64,000 nucleotides of DNA from an uncultured Corynebacterium sp. (GTDB taxonomy: Bacteria > Actinomycetota > Actinomycetes > Mycobacteriales > Mycobacteriaceae). The notes beneath the pieces are model-generated. The model searched no databases. It saw only the letters and a program-made list of their open reading frames with translations, and was not told where the DNA came from. The stretch spans positions 62,001-126,000 of the forward strand of contig NZ_CAMIGN010000005.1 in the NCBI RefSeq assembly GCF_946221935.1, read 5' to 3'. The position numbers were made by a program, and so were the translations under genes. This document shows positions 33,392-42,734 of this stretch, in pieces (position 1 is the stretch's first letter; each line of letters begins with the position of its first letter).

Positions 33392-34786
33392 TTAAGAAAC
33401 GTTTTCTTTGCCCACCGAGACTTCCGGCAGGGTGTGGGACAGTCCCGCTCCCAGCAAACCGAACAACGCCAATGCGCCGAGAGCGACCTCGGGGGAGACC
33501 ATTGCTAACGCACTGGTCAACGCACCCACGATCAGCAACAGCACACCCATCAACGTGTTCGCCACCGACACATACCGAGTACGCTGCGTTCCCTCCGCCA
33601 TATCCACAATGTAAGTGGAGCGAGCGACCCTAATCGCAGCGTGGGCAAGCGAAATAATGAAAAACGCGATGGGGAGCCACCACACCAGGGCGGTGGTCCA
33701 CGTGTGGGCGTCACTAATAGAGGAGGCATAGCCCAGAGCAACGGTGATGATCAGAACAACCGTTGCCAGCAGTGCGGCGCCACTGAGGGTGTTGCGTGAG
33801 CTGACATCGGAAAGCCATCCTGAAACCCTGCCTGCGAGCAGCGAGGCCACGCCAGCGGCGATGACGAAGGTACCCAAGCCAGTAAATATAGCGCTGGCCA
33901 TTGAAGATTCCTCGGCTACGGACTGCTGGTTGGCCATCGTTACCAGGAACGTGGGCGACAGTGCCGAGGCGAGCAGCAGCGAACGAAGCAACACGAAGCG
34001 GCGGAAGTCCCCATCGCTGCGCACAAGATCTACGATGTCGGCGAATACGTCGCGCAGGTAACTGGTGCCCTGTGGAAGGTCTTTTTGTTCTTGTTTGGTG
34101 ACGCCCTCACGAATCCCCTTGAAAAGCCATGCACTGGCCAACCAGGCCACAGCGGCGATGGCAAAAAGAACGGCGAAAAGGGTAGGGGTGAGCTCCCCAC
34201 GGGCGGCCTGGATGGCCACACCTACAAGGATCGCCACGGCGCCGGACAACGTAGTGGCAAAACCCGTGAGTCGGCCGCGGAACCCCTTCGGAACGGTGCG
34301 TCCAGCAATGTCCTTACTGGTTAGCGATACCAGGGAACGACAGGTTGAAAGCAGCGCCAGGGCTCCGAGAATAATCAGTCCAGCCAGCAGCCCATCGGTA
34401 AGTAGAGCCGCTGCGACCATGATCGCGCACGCTAAAGCTTGGCCGAGCGTACCGATCTGCATGAAGCCCAGGCGCGAGGTCTTAGTTTGCAGCCACGGGC
34501 GGAACAGGGCTTGGGGCAGCATGGAGCCCGACTCACGGATCGGCACCAACAGTGGAATGATCCACGCGGGAGCTGCGACGATGGATAGGAACCACGGCAG
34601 GATTGTTTTGGCCGACACGATCTGATCGCCAATGTTTTGGGTGCCAAAGCCCAGGGAATAACGACCTGCGTTTTCCTCGACATGCTTGAGATCGCTCTCC
34701 GGCGGGGTGCCGATGAATTTTGTGGTGAATGTGTGCCAAAAAGAGTTGGATTCAGCGCCGCGCGCTGTAGTGGCGTTGCCGGACAT
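33392..34786 (-). CDS. MFS transporter
   Basis: About 464 residues with roughly twelve hydrophobic segments and a basic central loop (near residues 230-260, KQEQKDLPQGTSYLRDVFADIV). The extended first cytoplasmic part (SFWHTFTTKFIGTPPESDLKHVEENAGRYSLGFGTQNIGDQIVSAKTILPW) is long for an MFS protein and suggests a specific subfamily that I do not recognise. I chose ATG 34786, preceded by AGGGTAGGG; ATG 34807 is possible. A longer frame would run through the tRNA-Gln gene and is rejected. Substrate unknown. Confidence 0.8.
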   Translation of the reverse strand: MSGNATTARGAESNSFWHTFTTKFIGTPPESDLKHVEENAGRYSLGFGTQNIGDQIVSAKTILPWFLSIVAAPAWIIPLLVPIRESGSMLPQALFRPWLQTKTSRLGFMQIGTLGQALACAIMVAAALLTDGLLAGLIILGALALLSTCRSLVSLTSKDIAGRTVPKGFRGRLTGFATTLSGAVAILVGVAIQAARGELTPTLFAVLFAIAAVAWLASAWLFKGIREGVTKQEQKDLPQGTSYLRDVFADIVDLVRSDGDFRRFVLLRSLLLASALSPTFLVTMANQQSVAEESSMASAIFTGLGTFVIAAGVASLLAGRVSGWLSDVSSRNTLSGAALLATVVLIITVALGYASSISDAHTWTTALVWWLPIAFFIISLAHAAIRVARSTYIVDMAEGTQRTRYVSVANTLMGVLLLIVGALTSALAMVSPEVALGALALFGLLGAGLSHTLPEVSVGKENVS

Positions 34787-34815
34787 GGGCTGCCCTACCC
34801 TTCGCATTAAAAAAG

Positions 34816-34887
34816 CTCTCCCACCAGGACTCGAACCTAGAATGACGGTACCAAAAACCGTAGTGTTGCCAATTACACCATGGGAGA
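34816..34887 (-). tRNA. tRNA-Gln (anticodon UUG)
   Basis: On the minus strand the acceptor arms TCTCCCA and TGGGAGA enclose a cloverleaf with D-arm GTGTAATTGGCAACAC, anticodon stem ACGGT/ACCGT with loop TTTTGGT (anticodon TTG, reading CAA) and T-arm CTAGG-TTCGAGT-CCTGG. Discriminator base is G; CCA is not encoded. Total length is 72 nt. It lies between the MFS gene and the divergent mfd. Confidence 0.95.
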
Positions 34888-34971
34888 GTGGCACATAATA
34901 ATGTGCAGCAGACACATTACAGTATGGCGAACCGGGCGCATAAACCGCAGGGTGGGCTGGAAGATAAACTG

Positions 34972-37900
34972 ATGGCCATGAGTCAGACATCCACGTCGCA
35001 AGCCGAGTCCAATCAGCCGTCGAAAATGGCGCCCAGCCTGGCAGGGCTACTCAAAGCCACCGCTCAGGATGGAAAGTTGCGCGGGATGATGACGCATCTG
35101 GGGGAGCAGTCTCTGCATATGCAGGCTCCCGAAGGAGCCTGGCCGTTCATCGTTGGAACTATGGCGCAACGTGCTCCATTGCTGGTGGTGACGGCGACGG
35201 GCCGCCAGGCTCAGGATCTCACCACGGTATTGCGGTACATGCTGGGCGATGGCGTCGAGCACTTCCCATCCTGGGAGACCTTGCCACACGAGAAACTCTC
35301 CCCGGCGGTAGAGACCGTGGCAACCCGCATGCGGGTGCTACGGCGCCTTCAGCAAGGGGATGCAAATCTCAAGGTGGTGGTCACGCCGACACGAGCGGCA
35401 GTGCAGCCTGTGCAGTCCAATCTGGGCGACGTCATCCCGGTGCGGCTGAAGGTGGGAGAGGAAATCGACTTCGAGGCATTGACTCACCGCCTGCAGGAGC
35501 TTGGATATACGCACGTTGATGTCGTGGGCAAGCGGGGTCACTTCGCTATCCGCGGCGGCATTGTGGATATTTTCCCCGCGACCGAGGAAATGCCTGTACG
35601 CGTGGATTTCTGGGGCGATGAGATCACTGAGGTGCGCGCTTTTAGCGTCGGCGACCAGCGCACCATCCCCGGGGTAGAGCCAGACGAGGTGATGGTCTAC
35701 GCCTGCCGGGAGTTGATCGTGACGGACGAGGTGGCGTCGAAGGCAAAGAACCTGGCTCAAGAACATGCCGGCAACGCAGAGCTGGCCGAGATTCTCGATA
35801 AGATCAGCCAGAAAATACAGGTGCAGGGCATGGAATCGCTGATTCCGGTGCTACACACAGCAGATCTGGTGGCGCTGCCGGAACTCATGCCAGAGGAGAC
35901 GCACACGCTGGTGCTGGCTCCCGCTGCTGTCGAACGGCGCGCTCACGATCTGCGCGAAACCGGCCAGCAGTTCCTCGAAGCCAGCTGGGATGTCGCCGCG
36001 ATGGGTGGTTCCGCTCCGATGGAGGGCGTGGCCTACCTGTCGGTGGCTGCGGTGCAGAAGGTGCAGCAGAAGCTGCGACGGCCGTGGTGGACCCTTTCTA
36101 CGCCCGGAATGGCTGATTTTGAAGCAGATACCGACGCCGACGCCAACACCTCCGACATCCTCGAACTCGACTACGCCCCGGCGCCCCGACCGCACGGAGA
36201 AATGGAAGCGATCGGTGCGTTAATGAGCGATATTCGGAAGCGGGTGGAATCTGGCGGTCGTGTGGCCTTTGCCGCACCGACCCCGGCCGTTGCGGCCCGT
36301 ATGCTGCGACGGTTCCAAGAGGCCGGTATTGCCGCGGAGGCCATCGGCGTGGATCTGAGCGGCAGTCGGGGACTGGGGAGGATTAAGAAGTCGAAGCACA
36401 CGACTGCCGATGAACCCGCTCCGCACCAGGTGAGTATCTATCATGCGGTTGCTTTTGAGGGTTTGGTGTTCCCTTTCGCTGGGGATGATAAGCGCTCCAG
36501 CTTGCTGTTCTTTACCGAAACGGATCTAACCGGTAACCGTGTGGACGCGAAAGCCACGGGCAAACGCAAGCCGGCGAAGAAGCGCAACAGGGTGGATCCG
36601 CTGGCCTTGGAGCCAGGTGACTTGGTGGTGCATGACTCCCATGGCATCGGCAAGTTTGTGAAGATGACGGAACGCACGGTGGGCAAGGGGGCGGATGCCT
36701 CCCGCCGTGAATACCTGGTTTTGGAGTATGCGCCCAGCAAGCGTGGTGGCCCTGGGGATCAGCTGTATGTGCCGATGGATCAGCTGGATATGCTCTCGCG
36801 TTATGTCGGTGGTGAGAAGCCGGCGCTGTCCAAAATGGGCGGAGCTGATTGGAAAAACACCAAGCGCAAGGCACGCGGCGCGGTGCGGGAGATTGCCGGC
36901 GAGCTGGTGCAGTTGTATGCCAGCCGCCAGGCCGCGCCGGGCTATGCGTTCGCAGCGGATACTCCGTGGCAGCGCGAGATGGAGGATGCCTTCCCCTACA
37001 CGGAAACCGAGGATCAGTACAACGCCATTGAGGCCGTGAAAGCGGACATGGAAAAGCCAGTGCCGATGGATCGCGTGATTGTCGGCGATGTGGGCTATGG
37101 AAAAACGGAAGTTGCAGTGCGTGCAGCATTCAAAGCCGTGCAATCCGGCAAACAGGTGGCGGTTCTCGTGCCGACGACTTTGCTTGCGCAACAGCACTTC
37201 AATACTTTTAGCGAACGCATGCAGGACTTCCCCACGACCATTAGGGAACTGTCGCGCTTTACCACTCCGGCGGAATCCAAGAAGGTCATTGCCGGCATGG
37301 CCGATGGCACGGTGGATATTGTGATCGGTACCCATCGCCTGCTGCAGACGGGGGTCCACTGGAAGAACCTTGGGCTGATCATCGTGGATGAGGAGCAGCG
37401 CTTCGGTGTGGAGCACAAGGAGCACATCAAGTCTCTGCGCACTCACGTGGACGTACTTACTATGTCCGCCACCCCGATTCCTCGCACCCTGGAGATGTCG
37501 ATGGCGGGTATCCGCGAAATGTCGACAATCCTTACTCCACCGGAGGATCGCCATCCGGTGCTGACGTATGTCGGTGCACAGGAAGACAAGCATGTGGCAG
37601 CTGCCATCCGCCGCGAGCTTCTGCGCGATGGCCAGGTGTTCTACGTGCATAACAAGGTGCGCACTATCGAGCAGACCGCTGCCGATATTCGCCGCCTGGT
37701 GCCGGAAGCTCGCGTGGTGGTTGCGCACGGTCAGATGAGCGAGGAACAGCTTGAGACCACGGTCAAGGGCTTCTGGGACCGCGAATTCGACGTGCTGGTG
37801 TGTACCACCATCGTGGAAACGGGTCTGGACATTGCCAACGCAAACACCCTGATCGTCGAGAATGCGCATCACATGGGTCTTTCGCAGCTGCACCAGCTGC

Positions 37901-38715
37901 GTGGTCGTGTGGGTCGTTCCCACGAGCGCGGATACGCCTACTTCCTATACCCACGCGGTGAGGTACTCACTGAGACCTCTTACGACCGGCTAGCCACCAT
38001 CGCCCAGAACAACGACCTCGGAGCGGGCATGGCGGTTGCCATGAAGGATCTGGAAATGCGCGGCGCCGGTAATGTGCTGGGCGCCGAGCAATCCGGTCAC
38101 ATCGCAGGGGTGGGCTTCGACCTTTACGTTCGCCTTGTGGGCGAAGCAGTGGAAGCGTTCCGTGCCATGGCCGATGGCAAGCCTGTTGACGGTCGTGAGG
38201 AGGAGAAGAAGGAGATCCGCATCGATCTGCCTATTGATGCGCATATCCCGGCCGAATACGTCGCTTCGGAGCGCCTTCGCCTGGAGGCCTACCGCAAGTT
38301 CGCGGAAGTGCAGGACGAGGAACAGATCGAGAAGGTCCTGGAGGAACTCAACGACCGCTATGGCGAGCCCCCACAACAGATTCAAATGCTTGCGGTGCTT
38401 TCCCGTCTGCGGTTGCTGTGCCGAGACCTGCAGGTCACGGAAGTTGTAGCGACCGGCTCGAAGATCAGCTTCAGCCCGATTGAGTTGCAGGATTCCACCC
38501 AGGTGCGCCTGAAGCGCCTGTTCCCGGCGGCAAACTATCGGGCGACGACCAAGATTGTGCTGATCCCGGCGCCGAAGCGCGGTCAGGGGATGCGTGCGGT
38601 TCCGTTGCGCGATACCGAGCTGGTGCAGTGGTGTGCCGATGCGCTGACGCAATTGGCTGGTATTCCGATCCGCAGTATGTCCGGAGCGGCGGGCACGACC
38701 ACTAGCAAGGACTAA
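34972..38715 (+). CDS. mfd: Transcription-repair coupling factor
   Basis: About 1247 residues. Mfd removes RNA polymerase stalled at DNA lesions and recruits the UvrABC excision machinery. The N-terminal UvrB-like module is followed by the RNA-polymerase-interacting domain (LEPGDLVVHDSHGIGKFVKM, near residue 545) and the RecG-like helicase with GDVGYGKTEVAVRAAFKAV, DEEQRFGV (DEEQ box), SATPIPRTLEMS and QLRGRVGRSHERGYAYF. Several starts are possible; ATG 34972 follows GGAAG with 8-nt spacing, ATG 34978 is next, and frames reaching 34888 would abut the tRNA gene. mfd-mazG order matches mycobacteria. Confidence 0.96.
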   Translation: MAMSQTSTSQAESNQPSKMAPSLAGLLKATAQDGKLRGMMTHLGEQSLHMQAPEGAWPFIVGTMAQRAPLLVVTATGRQAQDLTTVLRYMLGDGVEHFPSWETLPHEKLSPAVETVATRMRVLRRLQQGDANLKVVVTPTRAAVQPVQSNLGDVIPVRLKVGEEIDFEALTHRLQELGYTHVDVVGKRGHFAIRGGIVDIFPATEEMPVRVDFWGDEITEVRAFSVGDQRTIPGVEPDEVMVYACRELIVTDEVASKAKNLAQEHAGNAELAEILDKISQKIQVQGMESLIPVLHTADLVALPELMPEETHTLVLAPAAVERRAHDLRETGQQFLEASWDVAAMGGSAPMEGVAYLSVAAVQKVQQKLRRPWWTLSTPGMADFEADTDADANTSDILELDYAPAPRPHGEMEAIGALMSDIRKRVESGGRVAFAAPTPAVAARMLRRFQEAGIAAEAIGVDLSGSRGLGRIKKSKHTTADEPAPHQVSIYHAVAFEGLVFPFAGDDKRSSLLFFTETDLTGNRVDAKATGKRKPAKKRNRVDPLALEPGDLVVHDSHGIGKFVKMTERTVGKGADASRREYLVLEYAPSKRGGPGDQLYVPMDQLDMLSRYVGGEKPALSKMGGADWKNTKRKARGAVREIAGELVQLYASRQAAPGYAFAADTPWQREMEDAFPYTETEDQYNAIEAVKADMEKPVPMDRVIVGDVGYGKTEVAVRAAFKAVQSGKQVAVLVPTTLLAQQHFNTFSERMQDFPTTIRELSRFTTPAESKKVIAGMADGTVDIVIGTHRLLQTGVHWKNLGLIIVDEEQRFGVEHKEHIKSLRTHVDVLTMSATPIPRTLEMSMAGIREMSTILTPPEDRHPVLTYVGAQEDKHVAAAIRRELLRDGQVFYVHNKVRTIEQTAADIRRLVPEARVVVAHGQMSEEQLETTVKGFWDREFDVLVCTTIVETGLDIANANTLIVENAHHMGLSQLHQLRGRVGRSHERGYAYFLYPRGEVLTETSYDRLATIAQNNDLGAGMAVAMKDLEMRGAGNVLGAEQSGHIAGVGFDLYVRLVGEAVEAFRAMADGKPVDGREEEKKEIRIDLPIDAHIPAEYVASERLRLEAYRKFAEVQDEEQIEKVLEELNDRYGEPPQQIQMLAVLSRLRLLCRDLQVTEVVATGSKISFSPIELQDSTQVRLKRLFPAANYRATTKIVLIPAPKRGQGMRAVPLRDTELVQWCADALTQLAGIPIRSMSGAAGTTTSKD

Positions 38716-38739
38716 AGCACGTCTTGAGCGGTGACACGC

Positions 38740-38745
38740 TAGAAT
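38740..38745 (+). promoter_or_regulatory. Putative -10 box of mazG, leaderless arrangement
   Basis: TAGAAT ends 7 nt before the mazG ATG with no Shine-Dalgarno sequence between them. It fits the TAnnnT pattern seen before several other genes in the window. Confidence 0.4.
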
Positions 38746-38752
38746 AACCGCC

Positions 38753-40069
38753 ATGTCAGTCGTATTGCTCGATCCCCGTTTCCCCGCGATGATTCCCGTG
38801 GACGCCGTCGATCTGCTCCGCGGCGATGTGTGTTACACGGAGGAGGTACCTATCCGCGTCCGCTGGGTCATCGCGGATTTGGGTGGCCACACGGTCGACG
38901 ACTCCGAGATTCTCGTCACGACGGATCTGGACAATGAGACTGTTATTAGCCGCATTGAGGCTGGCGAAGAGCTCGTCACCGCGCCGAGTCTGAAGGTGCA
39001 TTTGGAGCCTGCACGTGAGTTGGAGGCTGGTTCTTCTACCGCTGTTTCTGATGACGCCACCGCGGGGGAAAACGAGCACGAGATTACCCACTCAGGCGAT
39101 GGAGTAGTGGACGGTGAAATCGTCGGAACCGATGAGCACACCGCTGCCGTCGCTGGTTTGCGTCGCACGACCCGTACAGAGGTTCCGGCCTCTGTGATGG
39201 ATGAGATTGAGGATGCGGTTGCACTGATGGCGCGGGCGCTGCGCCAGGGGGAGTGGGAGCAGTCGATGACCCACACTAGCTTGGTGAAATACCTGCGGGA
39301 GGAGACCGAGGAATTGGCCCGCACCATCGCGTTGATGGAGCAGTGGGAGGCCGCAACCAATCCACGGGCGGGCGCAAAGGACCACGCTAAGGACGGCGCA
39401 AATAACAACGCCCAGGACGGCACAGAAAAGAACGCAGAAAAGGGCGCACGTCCCGAGTGGCTTGAGCAGGATCTGTGTTCTGAGCTTTCCGATGTGTTGC
39501 TGCAGGTGCTCTTCCACGCTGAAATTGCTAACCGCCGAGGCTCCTTCGACATTGGGCATGTGGCGGGCGCTTTCTCTGCGAAATTGCGCTCTCGCGCGCC
39601 TTACCTTTTTGAAGAGGTAGAGCGTCAAGTGCCACGCCAGGAGCAGGACCGCCTGTGGGAGGCGGGCAAAAAGGAAGAGGAAGCTCAACGAGTTAGGGAC
39701 TTCGGCGAGGACTACCTGCGTTACACGGAGGCGAAGAAGCAGCCCGCCCGTCCTGAATCACACCCGGAACCCCACCGGACACCCCACAATTCACCGCATG
39801 CAGCACCCCGCCCTGCCACGCGCCAGGAGCCGCATGCGCAGCAATTCCCCGCCGTGCACGGTGCCACCGGTACGAGTGCGCTATCGGCTGCGGAGGCCGT
39901 CATTGCCGAGGCTCGGAAACTGGGAATTCCGGATAAGGACATCCCGACTGATATTCGCTACCCGATGGTCGGCCTGGAGCTCGATAGTCCCGGCGAGGCA
40001 GAGCGTCGCTTGAATGACGCAGTTGCTGCCTTCCGCGAGAAGTTGCGCACCCAGCGGCCAGAAGCCTAG
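38753..40069 (+). CDS. mazG: MazG-type nucleoside triphosphate pyrophosphohydrolase with repeat insertion
   Basis: MazG hydrolyses (d)NTPs, including damaged ones, to monophosphates. The 438-residue protein has the N-terminal domain of actinobacterial MazG (MSVVLLDPRFPAMIPVDAVDLLRGDVCYTEE), then a MazG fold with the metal-binding REETEELA (near residue 185) and CSELSDVLLQVLFHAEIA (near residue 245). Between these two halves sits an insertion that contains three 8-residue repeats (residues 207-230). The C-terminal quarter holds a His/Pro-rich stretch (about residues 325-370) and a conserved-looking last helix. Mycobacterial MazG is about 325 residues (from memory), so this one is over 100 longer. 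Confidence 0.92.
   Translation: MSVVLLDPRFPAMIPVDAVDLLRGDVCYTEEVPIRVRWVIADLGGHTVDDSEILVTTDLDNETVISRIEAGEELVTAPSLKVHLEPARELEAGSSTAVSDDATAGENEHEITHSGDGVVDGEIVGTDEHTAAVAGLRRTTRTEVPASVMDEIEDAVALMARALRQGEWEQSMTHTSLVKYLREETEELARTIALMEQWEAATNPRAGAKDHAKDGANNNAQDGTEKNAEKGARPEWLEQDLCSELSDVLLQVLFHAEIANRRGSFDIGHVAGAFSAKLRSRAPYLFEEVERQVPRQEQDRLWEAGKKEEEAQRVRDFGEDYLRYTEAKKQPARPESHPEPHRTPHNSPHAAPRPATRQEPHAQQFPAVHGATGTSALSAAEAVIAEARKLGIPDKDIPTDIRYPMVGLELDSPGEAERRLNDAVAAFREKLRTQRPEA
39371..39442 (+). repeat. Three imperfect 24-bp tandem repeats inside mazG
   Basis: Units start at 39371, 39395 and 39419 with GGCGCAAAGGACCACG, GGCGCAAATAACAACG and GGCACAGAAAAGAACG. They encode GAKDHAKD, GANNNAQD and GTEKNAEK, followed by another GA. 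The frame is kept. Confidence 0.8.
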
Positions 40070-40107
40070 GAACGGGATTCCTAAGCAGTGGGGGGGGCAA
40101 AAGGCAT

Positions 40108-40968
40108 TTAGTGGCGCGCCAGCATTGCCCGCACCAGCCCCTCACGCGGGGCGAACAAGTACGTCAGAGCGAAAATCGCCGATTGCACTAACACGATGGT
40201 GCCGCCGGCGGAGACATTCAAATTGAAGCTCAGCACAATGCCCGCGACACAGCTGACCCAGGCGACCAGCGGGGCAATCAGCAGCATACGGCGAAAACGG
40301 CGCGTCCACAGGTAAGCCGTCGCACCTGGGGTAATTAGCATCGCGACCACCAAAATCACGCCGACGGCTTGAGCGCTGGCGACCACCACACACGCGAGGC
40401 AAGCCAGCAGCGCCCAGCGAATGGCCTTCGTGTTGAAGCCCATGGTTCTGGAGTGCTCGGCGTCAAAAGCCCACAGGGTGAAGGTGCGCGCATTGGCGAG
40501 AAGCACGACACAGGCGATACCGCCGATAGTCAGAATCTGCCACAACGAGGACTGCGTGATGCCCAGCAGGTTGCCGAACAGGATTTCCTGAAGGTGCGTA
40601 CCGCTCGGGGTGACAGAGAGCAGCACCAAGCCGAGCGCGAAGAAGGTGGTGAAGATAATGCCGATGGAGGTGTCCTCCCGCAGTGTGGTTCGCTCTTTTA
40701 CCGAGCCCACCAGTCCTACCGCGATCAGTGCCGCCACCATAGCCCCAACGGCGAAGGGCACGCCGGCGATATAGGCCAGCACCACGCCGGGTAGGACGGC
40801 GTGTGAAACTGCATCTCCCAAAAGAGACCAGCCGACGAGGATCAGCCAGCAGCTGAGTAAGCCTGCGACGATAGCCATCACACTGGCGGCAAGCAGCGCA
40901 CGATGGACGAAGCTATAGCTAAAAGGCACAAGGATGGGATCGAGGAAAGTGCCGGAGAGAGCGCTCAT
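40108..40968 (-). CDS. Manganese/zinc ABC transporter, permease subunit
   Basis: The 286-residue ABC-3 family permease has about eight hydrophobic segments, with GWSLLGDAVSHAVLPGVVLAYIAG near residue 47 and GVILVVAMLITPGATAYLWTRRF near residue 210, both typical of ZnuB/MntB/TroC proteins. It forms the membrane channel of the metal importer with the ATPase (4-nt overlap) and the binding lipoprotein. It is convergent with mazG; the short gap contains a run of eight G. Confidence 0.93.
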   Translation of the reverse strand: MSALSGTFLDPILVPFSYSFVHRALLAASVMAIVAGLLSCWLILVGWSLLGDAVSHAVLPGVVLAYIAGVPFAVGAMVAALIAVGLVGSVKERTTLREDTSIGIIFTTFFALGLVLLSVTPSGTHLQEILFGNLLGITQSSLWQILTIGGIACVVLLANARTFTLWAFDAEHSRTMGFNTKAIRWALLACLACVVVASAQAVGVILVVAMLITPGATAYLWTRRFRRMLLIAPLVAWVSCVAGIVLSFNLNVSAGGTIVLVQSAIFALTYLFAPREGLVRAMLARH

Positions 40969-41777
40969 GAGTGTGCCTCCTTGTCCGCGATCAGCGGCGT
41001 ATCGGTGCTAAAAGTGCGAGTGAGGTTTTCCGCCGTCAGCACATCATGCAGCGCACCCTCGGCCACGATGCGTCGGTTGAGCATCGCCACGTTGTCGCAT
41101 AGTTCCGGGAGTCGGTCGAGGTCATGTGTGGAGATCAAAAGCGCGGTGCCGTCTCCGGCGAGCTCGTGCAATAGTGCGGTGATCTGCGACTGTGACTGTG
41201 TATCGACCCCTGCAAAAGGTTCGTCGAGCAGCATAATCTTTGCCTCTTGGGCAATGCCGCGCGCCACGAAGACGCGTTTGCGTTGCCCGCCTGAAAGCGC
41301 CCCGACGGGACGGTCCTGCAGCTCCGTTAGCCCGGTCTGTCGCAGTGCTTCATCAACGATGCGTTCGTTGTTCTTCTTTTCTTGACGCCAACTCTTCAGT
41401 CCCCATAGTGGCGAGCCCTGCGGCAGGAGCCCCACCTTCGACCGTGCCTGGCGCCTTCCGCTGGCGACGATTTCGCGGACACTGATGGGGAAATTCCAGT
41501 CCACGTGATCGTGCTGAGGAACATAGGCCACAGCCCCACGTGCGCCGCTGGCGCCAACTGTGATGCGTCCTGACGATGGCTGCACCAACCCCATGATGGC
41601 CTTGAAAAGCGTGGACTTGCCAGCGCCATTCATGCCAATGAGTGCCGTGATCTGCCCGAACTCGAGGCGGAGGTTCACGCCGGTTAGCGCATCGACAGAA
41701 CCGTAGTTAACGTGCACATCATCGACGACAAGAGCCGGGCTTGTAGAGGGTATGTCTGAAGACTGCGGTGGTGTCAT
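40965..41777 (-). CDS. Manganese/zinc ABC transporter, ATP-binding subunit
   Basis: The 270-residue ATPase has Walker A GMNGAGKST, signature LSGGQRKRVFVARG, Walker B IMLLDEPFAGVD and the switch His in LISTHDLDRL. The sequence VAYVPQHDHVDWNFPISVREIV is typical of ABC transporters for Mn/Zn/Fe of the TroB/MntB type. The stop overlaps the permease start by 4 nt, and its own start directly follows the binding-protein gene, so all three form one operon. Confidence 0.95.
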   Translation of the reverse strand: MTPPQSSDIPSTSPALVVDDVHVNYGSVDALTGVNLRLEFGQITALIGMNGAGKSTLFKAIMGLVQPSSGRITVGASGARGAVAYVPQHDHVDWNFPISVREIVASGRRQARSKVGLLPQGSPLWGLKSWRQEKKNNERIVDEALRQTGLTELQDRPVGALSGGQRKRVFVARGIAQEAKIMLLDEPFAGVDTQSQSQITALLHELAGDGTALLISTHDLDRLPELCDNVAMLNRRIVAEGALHDVLTAENLTRTFSTDTPLIADKEAHS

Positions 41778-42701
41778 TTACTTCTTGGTGTCCTTACCGG
41801 TGAGCCCGCTGACGATGGTGCGGGCGTCATAAGAAAGAAGATCGAGATAGGTCGGTACAGGGCCGTCGGTTTCGGAGAGGGAGTCAACGTAGAGCGTACC
41901 GCCGTCGCGTGCGCCAGAGTCACGCATCACCTGCTCTTTCGGGCCGGCTTCAACGGTGGATTCGCAGAACACGGCGGGGACATGGTTGTCCTTGACGAAC
42001 TTGGTGGCCTGGGTGATCTGCTGTGGGGTGATCTCGCCTTCAGTGTTGACTGGCCAGATGTAGCCCTCCTTCATGCCTGCGTCGTGGGTGAGGTAGCTAA
42101 AGGCGCCCTCGCAAGTCATGAGCGCGCGTTGGCTGCGAGGGAGTTTCTTTAGGCCGGTGTGCAATTCGGTCTGCACGTCGTCGAGCTTATCCTTGTATTT
42201 ATCGCCGTTGTCCTCGTATGTTTGCGCGTTATCCGGGCGCAGATCGCTGAGGGCCTTGACGATGTTGTCGACATAGGTTTTGGCAATTGATGGGCTCATC
42301 CACGCGTGGGGGTTGGGCTGGTCAGTGCCCTTGATGTTGATAGGGGTGATGCCATCGCTTGCTGTAACGCGCTTGGCTTTGCTGTCGGCGGTCAGCTTAT
42401 CCAGCCAATGTTCGAGGCCCAGGCCGTTGTTGATGATGAGTTCTGCGTTAGAGGCGGCGGCGATATCTGTGGGGGAGGGGTCGTAACCGTGGACTTCCGC
42501 GCCGGGCTGGGTTAGCGACCGCACTGTGAGGGTATCGCCGGCGATGTTGGCGGTGATGTCCTGCAAAATGGTGAAAGTAGTGAGAACCTCGGCCTTTTCG
42601 GCGCCGCCGGTGCCGTTGCTATTGCAGGCTGTCGTGCCAGCTATTGAAAGCGCACTGATACAGAGGGCTGCGACCATCCGCTTAGTGGTATTCATTTTCA
42701 C
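41778..42701 (-). CDS. Manganese/zinc ABC transporter, substrate-binding lipoprotein
   Basis: About 307 residues. A signal peptide with lipobox (LSIAGTTAC) is followed by the cluster A-I metal-binding fold: TFTILQDITANIAGD, ligand His in EVHGYDPSPTDI, HAWMSPS and the C-terminal VFCESTVEAGPKEQVMRDSGA plus YDARTIVSG. These His/Glu/Asp positions fit Mn or Zn binding. I chose GTG 42701 (GAAAGAG upstream); ATG 42695 is the alternative, and an upstream ATG at 42752 would overlap the operator palindrome. It is the first gene of the operon, divergent from the MntR-like regulator. Confidence 0.92.
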   Translation of the reverse strand: MKMNTTKRMVAALCISALSIAGTTACNSNGTGGAEKAEVLTTFTILQDITANIAGDTLTVRSLTQPGAEVHGYDPSPTDIAAASNAELIINNGLGLEHWLDKLTADSKAKRVTASDGITPINIKGTDQPNPHAWMSPSIAKTYVDNIVKALSDLRPDNAQTYEDNGDKYKDKLDDVQTELHTGLKKLPRSQRALMTCEGAFSYLTHDAGMKEGYIWPVNTEGEITPQQITQATKFVKDNHVPAVFCESTVEAGPKEQVMRDSGARDGGTLYVDSLSETDGPVPTYLDLLSYDARTIVSGLTGKDTKK

Positions 42702-42734
42702 TGTATAACTCTTTCTGTTAGTGAGGGGTGTAAA

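Noticed and set aside
34787..34990. N-terminal extension of the MFS carrier across the tRNA-Gln gene
   Set aside because: The extension would translate the tRNA antisense region and has no membrane or domain character.
40090..40097. Run of eight G as a phase-variation tract
   Set aside because: It lies between two convergent stop codons, not in a reading frame or promoter, so length changes would have no obvious effect.
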